The translations under genes and the position numbers were made by a program. The notes below the pieces were generated by a model, which searched no databases, had not been told where the DNA came from, and saw only the letters and a list, made by a program, of their open reading frames with translations. A DNA stretch of 64,000 bases, from contig CP071493.1 of the NCBI GenBank assembly GCA_017354895.1, positions 1,798,001 to 1,862,000 of the forward strand, in the 5' to 3' direction. Of the stretch, positions 57,974 to 64,000 are shown piece after piece (position 1 is the stretch's first letter; every line of letters starts with the position of its first letter). The DNA comes from Podospora comata. Lineage: Eukaryota > Ascomycota > Sordariomycetes > Sordariales > Podosporaceae.

Positions 57974-59637
57974 ATGTCGTCCTCGACCTCAGACAGACGG
58001 TTGAGTGAGCTGTGGAGCTGCGTTACGCTCGACGAGGCAAGATCACTTATAGATTCCACAAGCAGCCCCTTATCACTTCAGAACTTTGTTGGAGGCCAAT
58101 ACATTGCTCCTCATGACTCCTTGACCAGCTCCTCGCAACACATCACCTCGTTCGAGCCAAAGACTGGTCGTCCCATCTACACGCTTCCGTGTACTGAACC
58201 CCATGCCGTGGAGGCAGCCATCAAAGCCGCCAAGGCGGCTTTTCCATCATGGAGCAAAACAGCCCGTGCAGAGAGATCGGCCATTCTCCGGAAAGTGAGC
58301 GAACTGCTCCAGCAAAACAGAGAAGTCTTTGCGATCTGGGAAAGCATCGACCAGGGAAAGACACTGGATAGAGCTAGGGTAGAGGTTGATAGGGCCATAT
58401 CCAACTTCTCGTAAGAGATCAAGAAAAGCTAGGCGGTATTCTTTCTCTTGGTGGCTGACAAAGAGGGCAGATATTTTTCGACCTTTATCCTCCACGAGCA
58501 AACAGCCGCGCGGATGGTGGATGGAGTTGCTCTTACCTATGAACATCGCTCACCAGCCGGCGTATTTGCCCTGATCTCACCATGGAACATGCCGTTGTAT
58601 CTGCTCACCTGGAAGATTGCACCTTGTCTCGCCTTTGGGTGTACGGCTGTTGCGAAGCCAAGCGAGGTGACGAGCATGACGGCCTTCTGTGAGTTCATTC
58701 GTTGAATCGCCATTTATATGCTGTGCTGACAACTGCTACAGTGCTGGGTGATATCTTCCAAAAAGCCGGAGTCCCACCTGGAGTCATCAATATCATCTTT
58801 GGCGACGGAGCAACAACCGGTGCCGCCCTGGTGGCATCGCCGTTGATCAACGGCGTATCATTCACTGGAGGCACTCAGACCGGCATTGCTATCCGCCGCC
58901 TTACTGCGCATCAGATAGGGAAGCATCTTTCCCTCGAGCTGGGCGGCAAGAACCCGACTTTGGTCTTTGCAGACTCGATGGTGCCTTCAGTGCGCGAACG
59001 TACCATCCGGGTTGCTGCCATGGCTGCCTTTGAGAACCAGGGAGAAATTTGCCTCTGTGGCTCGCGGATTTATGTTGAAAAGTCTGTTTACAACGACTTT
59101 GTCCGCGACTTTACGGCTTATGTCAGGGAGAAATACGTGCTGAAGCAGACTGTCGGGGCGGTTGCCAGCTTGCAGCATTGCGACAAGATCAGGAGATATC
59201 TCGAGTTGGCTGCGGAACAAAAGGCGACATTTCATCTTGGGGGTGCTCCACCAACTTTGAACGAGGATGAGGCCCAGGGATACTGGATCGAACCGACTAT
59301 CTTGACGGATGTGGCCAAGAATTCGGCGATTCAGATTGATGAGATATTCGGCCCCGTGGTGACCATCACTCCTTTTGACAATGAACAGGAGGCAATCCAG
59401 CTTGCGAATGATAGCGAATACGGACTGGCAGCCATTCTACTAACGACTGACGGAGCAAGGATGAGACGTGTGGGAGAGCAGCTCGAAGCTGGTTTGGTCT
59501 GGGTCAACTGCTGGTTGGTCCGAGAACTTGGAACTCCTTTCGGCGGAATGAAGAACAGCGGAACAGGAAGAGAAGGAGGCGAGCATTCCAGAGACGTGTT
59601 CACCGTTGTGAGAACACTGCATCTGCCCGCCTACTAG
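57974..59637 (+). CDS. Aldehyde dehydrogenase, candidate 2-aminomuconic-6-semialdehyde dehydrogenase
   Basis: An NAD-dependent dehydrogenase of 516 residues in three exons: 57974-58410, 58471-58688 and 58742-59637. Introns are 60 and 53 bases. The cofactor and catalytic parts are intact: [37 protein letters not shown], then [14 protein letters not shown] (catalytic Glu) and [16 protein letters not shown] (catalytic Cys). The GEICLC run and the sequence around it are the mark of the ALDH8A1/aminomuconic-semialdehyde branch. [12 protein letters not shown] and the C-terminal [10 protein letters not shown] also fit. It would oxidise 2-aminomuconic semialdehyde to 2-aminomuconate, between the ACMSD and RidA steps. 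Related 2-hydroxymuconic semialdehyde dehydrogenases cannot be excluded. Confidence 0.9.
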
Positions 59638-60202
59638 GACCCTATCAACACCATGGCCGCAGGGCACGTGGCGTCCACGATGATAGCTGAAAGGCGGCTG
59701 GACTTTGGACCTTCCACAATGGTCAGCTGGATGCTAAGCGACTATCGATACGACCAAGCGTTTTCCTGGATCTACAGGCTCAGAGTTCACCGGTTTACCG
59801 CAACAAAGCATCGCCGGCATTAGCGCAGTCGGCTTGTCGCGGGTATCTCTCCCGGTACAGGACGGACTTGGGCAATTGACCAATCAGCGCCCTATCCGTT
59901 CCGCCATCCGTCATCCGACATCCGCATTTTCGACCACCACAAACAAACAATTGCAAGCCTGTGCCTGGTGCTGCATGTGTGTAAACGTGATTGGATTCGG
60001 GGTGGAACATGACATCACGTTGATATACTTGCAGGTCTCTCATTGATCATTGATATAGCACAATATAGTTTTACGATTCCCATCTTATTCTAGGTTGGCA
60101 AACGCTTCCTCGATGTTTTGACAACCTTCATATCGTCACTTATATTCACATCACGATCGTCAGCATCAATACCATCAAGTATCACCACCAAGCATAATCA
60201 TC
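59638..60202. promoter_or_regulatory. Spacer and likely ACMSD promoter
   Basis: About 565 bases between two plus-strand genes. It should hold the dehydrogenase 3' UTR and the decarboxylase promoter. A TATA-like stretch (GATATAGCACAATATAG) lies near 60051-60068. No specific operator was recognised. Confidence 0.4.
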
Positions 60203-61606
60203 ATGGCACCACCAATCCAAGACTGCAACTGCTGCTCCAGCTCCTCCTCCCCCTCCATGTCCTCCTCCCCAGACACCCCAATCACCCCAACAACGCCAAC
60301 AATCCGCCCGGCCTCGAAGCTCTTCAGAATAGACATGCACACCCACATCATGCCCCCATCCCTCCCAGACCTCCCTTCCCTCACCTCACCATCAGACAGC
60401 ACCTACCAATGGCCCTCCTTCCGCCCCGTCTCCTCCTCCGACGCCAAGCCCGGGGAGATCGACATGTTTGTCGGCCCAAACTTCTTCCGCCGCGTCCAAG
60501 CAAACTGCTACGACCCCGCCGTCCGCATCAAGGAGATGGACGCCGTAGGCGTAGACGTCCAAGTCCTCTCCACCGTCCCAGTTCTCTTCTGCTACGACGC
60601 CCCGCTAGAGCCAGCGGTTGTTCTGGCCAGGGCGTTGAATGATCACATCGCGGAGATATGCCGGCGGTACCCTGAACGGTTCGCCGGGTTGGGGACTGTG
60701 CCATTGCAGGATACCACCTCCGCAGTGGAAGAGCTGAGACGGATAAAGGGAATGAAGGGGATGAAGGGGATCCAAATCGGGACTTCGATCACGGAGAACA
60801 TGATGCTGGATGATGAGCGGCTGGAGGAGTTCTGGAAGGAGTGCGAGGAGTTGGATGTGCCTGTTTTTGTGCACCCTTTGGGGTATTCCCTGCCGAGGGA
60901 GAATAAGGCCCGGTGGGCGAAATACTGGGGGAGTTGGCTTGTTGGTATGCCTTCGGAGACGGCGTTGGCCATGTTGGCGGTTACGTGCTCGGGGTTGTTG
61001 GGGCGGTATCCGAGGTTGCGGGTTTGCTTTGCTCATGCGGGTGGGGCTTTTCCTGCCTTGATGGGGAGGGTGCAGAAGGGGTATGGTTGTAGGTCGGACT
61101 TGGTTGCTATGGACTCGCCGGGGGTTTCACCGAAGGATTATTTTAGGGGGAAAGGAGGTGAGGAGGAGGGAGGGATATATCTTGATTCTTTGACGCATGA
61201 TCCTGATTTGTTGGGGTTTATACTTGCAAAATTGGGGCCGGGTGGGAAGGGGAGGGTTTTACTTGGGAGTGACTACCCTTTTCCGCTGGGTGAGGTGCCC
61301 ATGGCAGGAAAGATGATTGTTGAGGATGAGAGTGTGGATCAGTTCTTGAGGTGGGAGGAGAAGGCGTGGATTCTGGGGAGAAATGCCATTAGGTTTTTGA
61401 AGTTGGGGAAGGAGTTTGAGAGCAGATTCAACAGCAGGTTGCAAGAAGCTGCTGACGAGAGTTGGAATAAGTGGAACAGTACTGTATCGGGAAGGCTGCC
61501 TGTCAGGCCAAAGGAGATTGCGCACAGTGGAGGGAGAGACGGCAGACCAGTGATGATTCGTGATCAGGACTGGGAGGTGTCGTCTTTTAGTAGTGAAAGT
61601 CTGTAG
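60203..61606 (+). CDS. 2-Amino-3-carboxymuconate-6-semialdehyde decarboxylase (ACMSD)
   Basis: Zinc enzyme of the amidohydrolase fold that decarboxylates the ring-cleavage product of 3-hydroxyanthranilate, steering it away from quinolinate/NAD synthesis; 467 residues, single exon. Hallmarks: [15 protein letters not shown] (first metal ligands), WPSFRPVSS, then [55 protein letters not shown] and [16 protein letters not shown] (Asp ligand). Human ACMSD has 336 residues. The extra length is a Ser/Pro/Thr-rich N-terminal ~40 residues, a Gly/Glu loop (about 315-325) and a ~50-residue polar tail. A related decarboxylase of the family (for example for resorcylate-type acids) is a weaker alternative. 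Confidence 0.9.
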   Translation: MAPPIQDCNCCSSSSSPSMSSSPDTPITPTTPTIRPASKLFRIDMHTHIMPPSLPDLPSLTSPSDSTYQWPSFRPVSSSDAKPGEIDMFVGPNFFRRVQANCYDPAVRIKEMDAVGVDVQVLSTVPVLFCYDAPLEPAVVLARALNDHIAEICRRYPERFAGLGTVPLQDTTSAVEELRRIKGMKGMKGIQIGTSITENMMLDDERLEEFWKECEELDVPVFVHPLGYSLPRENKARWAKYWGSWLVGMPSETALAMLAVTCSGLLGRYPRLRVCFAHAGGAFPALMGRVQKGYGCRSDLVAMDSPGVSPKDYFRGKGGEEEGGIYLDSLTHDPDLLGFILAKLGPGGKGRVLLGSDYPFPLGEVPMAGKMIVEDESVDQFLRWEEKAWILGRNAIRFLKLGKEFESRFNSRLQEAADESWNKWNSTVSGRLPVRPKEIAHSGGRDGRPVMIRDQDWEVSSFSSESL

Positions 61607-62306
61607 TTCGTATAACTAGGCGTACAGGAATCAATGCAACAATACCGATGATGGCGCTTAATAGAGTCATGTACAATAGGGGAGAAAACTCTTGGGTAAA
61701 TACGGCAAGATGCTATCTAAGAAGCTCAACGCTGAATGATATCCAAGGACAGAAGATGTGCCTACGTCTTCAACACTCTTGCTTGCCGTCTTCATACCCT
61801 GCAGTCGCTGCCACTGCTCCGGTGAGCTCCACATCCCCCGGTGTACTTCTGTTGCGCTTCCTCCACATTTCCATTCCCTTCAGTCTCTCAAGCCTCTCTC
61901 GAAATGCCCTCCCCGCCTCCATCTTTTGTGAGCGATTTCTTGTTGCATGAGGTTATACAGCTGTTTAAAAAGACTACATAGTATTGCGCCACATTATGAT
62001 GAATGACACTGTAACCAATTTTGAACGTACCACTTGCAAATGCAAATGCACATCTTGTATCATGTGTTCGTGCTGATGAAACGAACTCCGACTGCGCACA
62101 GATGCAAGCTCCAGAAACCGCCTGCTTCGGCTGCCATCATAAATCTCTGGCTCTTGCTCGACTCCAAATCGTTGACAATGATGCTGAATCTTGCTGATGG
62201 CTGCAATGATCGAACCGTGAAGGGGCTGGAACATTGTAAAACTCCTGTTTCGGAAGTATCGATGTTGCGTAGTAAGCGTCATATGCAGTTTAGAAAAGAA
62301 TTTGTC
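61607..62306. other. Intergenic, no gene seen
   Basis: About 700 bases between the ACMSD gene and a decayed gene on the other strand. Frames are short and unsupported. Confidence 0.35.
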
Positions 62307-63173
62307 TCATTCTTCGATTTCATCCCCAGTATCCTGAAGAAGATCTGCCTCTTGAAGAGCCACCTTCTTATCCATGACCGCTAGAGTTTCGTTGACAAAC
62401 TGAAGGTTCTTTTGTATTACATTCACTTGGCTTTTGATGTCCAGCAGAGCCCACTAGTAGATCAGCAAAGGTAGAAGTAGGATCCTTGATATGGTCCTTG
62501 CAGTGTACGACGTTAACCGGCACAGACATATGTTCTGATTCAACCCGATCGGCGACATAGAATCCCTGTGTCAAGCGGAGAGATGGATTATAGCTAAGCG
62601 CCATGGAAATCCAGCATTTGGGGGAGGTATTCTAGTTGAGTGTCAAGCCTGCAATGGTTCTTTTATCAACACTTGCACGGTCGTCAATAATACCCTCTCA
62701 GAGAATCTGCTTCTCATCCAATGCTGAGGCGTTGGTGCCAAGATCTTCAGTAGTAACAGATAGAACTGTTGATCCTTTGCTCGTACGATTTTGGCAGTTC
62801 CATTGTCTGCATCATCTCCATCCACTGCTCTCTTGTGAAGGGTACTGCCCAGGCTGATTCCACAGCCCAGGAGCCATAAATCAGTCGCAGGATTCCTGTG
62901 GGCGGGTTCTCAAGTTCATCCTCAGGGACGAATCGTCCTTCTGCTCTCAACCATTATCCAAAGTCGTCTGAGTCTGTGTTGAGAGTATAGTAGTCTTTGA
63001 CTTTTGTTGGGAGTGACTGAGGAAAGAATCAATAATTATTGCCCTGCGCTTTAACCAATGCTTCGGATCAAACACACCTCAAAGGACACAATTTCTAGAC
63101 ATCCCACTTCTCTTGCATCAGCATCAGACACGAACGTTAGCCAGTCTGTGTATGGAAGTCCAAAGACGTCCAT
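62307..63173 (-). pseudogene. Decayed fungal gene of unknown function
   Basis: Protein-like pieces run right to left on the minus strand. The first, from an ATG at 63173, reads MDVFGLPYTDWLTFVSDAD and ends at a clean donor (GTGTGT). After an acceptor come LPTKVKDYYTLNTDSDDFG, a stop, then RAEGRFVPEDELENPPTG and IYGSWAVESAWAVPFTREQW. A frame change leads to DLGTNASALDEKQIL and, after another stop, IIDDRASVDKRTIAGLTLN, with a further stop. NPSLRLTQGFYVADRVESEH and a coiled-coil-like end (LLDIKSQVNVIQKNLQFVNE) close it, the last after a probable intron. At least three in-frame stops and one frame change, all inside otherwise convincing sequence, mark it as broken. CAA/CAG/CGA-to-stop changes would fit RIP. 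Family not recognised. Confidence 0.65.
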
Positions 63174-63920
63174 TTTCCAAGTTTACAACCCGAGTATGGG
63201 GTTGAACGCCGAAACTGGATGTGGTGCAATGTCAAGGTCGGTATTATCAAAGGAAAATGATTGTGAAATCCAGAGGATATGAATGCTCACGATTCACTGT
63301 CAACAACCTTCTTCCCTTTTCATCAATTTCATTTACCTTACAGTTAACAGTGTTGTCACCCAATAAGCCACAAATTCTTCCTGAAAAAGCGCTGAATGAT
63401 GAACTAGTTTACTTTTGCAGCTGTGCACGTGCGTGGACTCAAATGGTTGGCTAGGTGCTCAAGGGGACATGTATGGTACGTCAACCTTGAATTGATCACA
63501 GCGTTGACATTTGTTCTTCCTATAGGGACTGGTTAGAACATCATGGTTTTGATCTCAAACGTGGCGTTGCCTTCCGAACTTCGGAACCACTGGGAACCAC
63601 TTCCAGACAAGCCACCCCGTCTTGCTTGGCCCTGCCTGAAGCCCCGCTCTCGCCACTCCCCACCCGAAACTTGAGTTGACCTCTTATATCACCCCTCTGA
63701 GATAATCTGGGGCCACGATCATCTTTCACTAGTGAACTGAGACTTGCATACCCCAGTTATCGGAGACCACTCCTAGGTAATAATGGGGTTTATACCCCGG
63801 ATACCCGGTGCCCGACCAATATCACTCAACCGTCAACTGCATAGACACACCGCTTGAGGATATCACCAGACAGGTCTGAGCCACCCAATACAATTCAGAA
63901 CAATTCGCCTGGTCGCCATA
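63174..63920. other. Spacer before the last gene
   Basis: About 750 bases between the decayed gene and the start of the next gene. No supportable frame. The right half should hold the next gene's promoter. Confidence 0.35.
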
Positions 63921-64000
63921 ATGTCCACTCAAGCAACCCTCTTCACCAATGGCCGCATTTTTCTCTCCGGAGTAAACCCCGGCACCAACGCCGGTCTCAC
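63921..64000 (+). CDS. Start of an amidohydrolase-like gene (runs off right edge)
   Basis: The ATG at 63921 opens a frame that stays open to the window end; only about 26 residues are seen (STQATLFTNGRIFLSG, then VNPGTNAGL). The opening pattern ATLFTNGRIFLSG is how amidohydrolase-family proteins of the YtcJ/amidohydrolase-3 type begin. If right, it could hydrolyse an amide of the neighbouring aminomuconate pathway, but this is guesswork from a short piece. Confidence 0.45.
   Translation, partial: MSTQATLFTNGRIFLSGVNPGTNAGL

Overview
The window is nuclear DNA of a filamentous ascomycete. Genes are split by short introns (about 50-95 bases, GT...AG, often with a CTAAC/CTGAC-like branch site), coding sequence is GC-rich, and start codons sit in contexts such as CACCATGG. 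The gene set includes a highly reducing polyketide synthase, a CFEM/Pth11-like receptor, a glutamic (G1) peptidase, an Asp f 4-type secreted protein and an LPMO-like protein. Together these point to Sordariomycetes, plausibly Sordariales; the order is inference. I see no rRNA, tRNA, CRISPR array or intact transposon.

Layout. 1-9.9 kb: a secondary-metabolite locus. A highly reducing PKS on the minus strand runs off the left edge (KS-AT-DH-methyltransferase visible). It is divergent from a plus-strand alpha/beta hydrolase, a 14-TM DHA2-type MFS transporter and an EthD-fold protein. 11-15 kb: a CFEM-domain seven-TM receptor and a PLC-like phosphodiesterase. 18-26 kb: an Asp f 4-type secreted protein, then housekeeping genes for the exosome subunit RRP41, an ER disulfide isomerase ending in HDEL, and the ESCRT/Vps4 co-factor VTA1. 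26-30.6 kb: a poorer stretch with a possible small broken gene, an LPMO-like gene with a doubtful 3' half and an unknown fungal protein. 31-44 kb: proteasome lid deubiquitinase RPN11 and histone deacetylase RPD3 (divergent), a membrane-anchored S33-type peptidase, a ThrE/Prm10-like membrane protein and a G1 peptidase. 44-54 kb: long gene-poor gaps around an amidoligase-like protein and an L-lactate dehydrogenase.

54-64 kb: the most interesting part. It holds an amino acid permease, a RidA-fold protein, an aldehyde dehydrogenase with the 2-aminomuconic-semialdehyde dehydrogenase signature, and an ACMS decarboxylase. In bacteria the decarboxylase, dehydrogenase and deaminase (NbaD, NbaE, NbaF) act in succession on the 3-hydroxyanthranilate ring-cleavage product. 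Here they sit together beside an importer, which suggests a tryptophan/kynurenine/3-hydroxyanthranilate catabolic cluster. A decayed gene (62.3-63.2 kb) and the first codons of an amidohydrolase-like gene close the window.

Gene models were built by eye from reading frames, splice sites and family motifs. Splice junctions were checked for phase, but no alignment or expression data were available.
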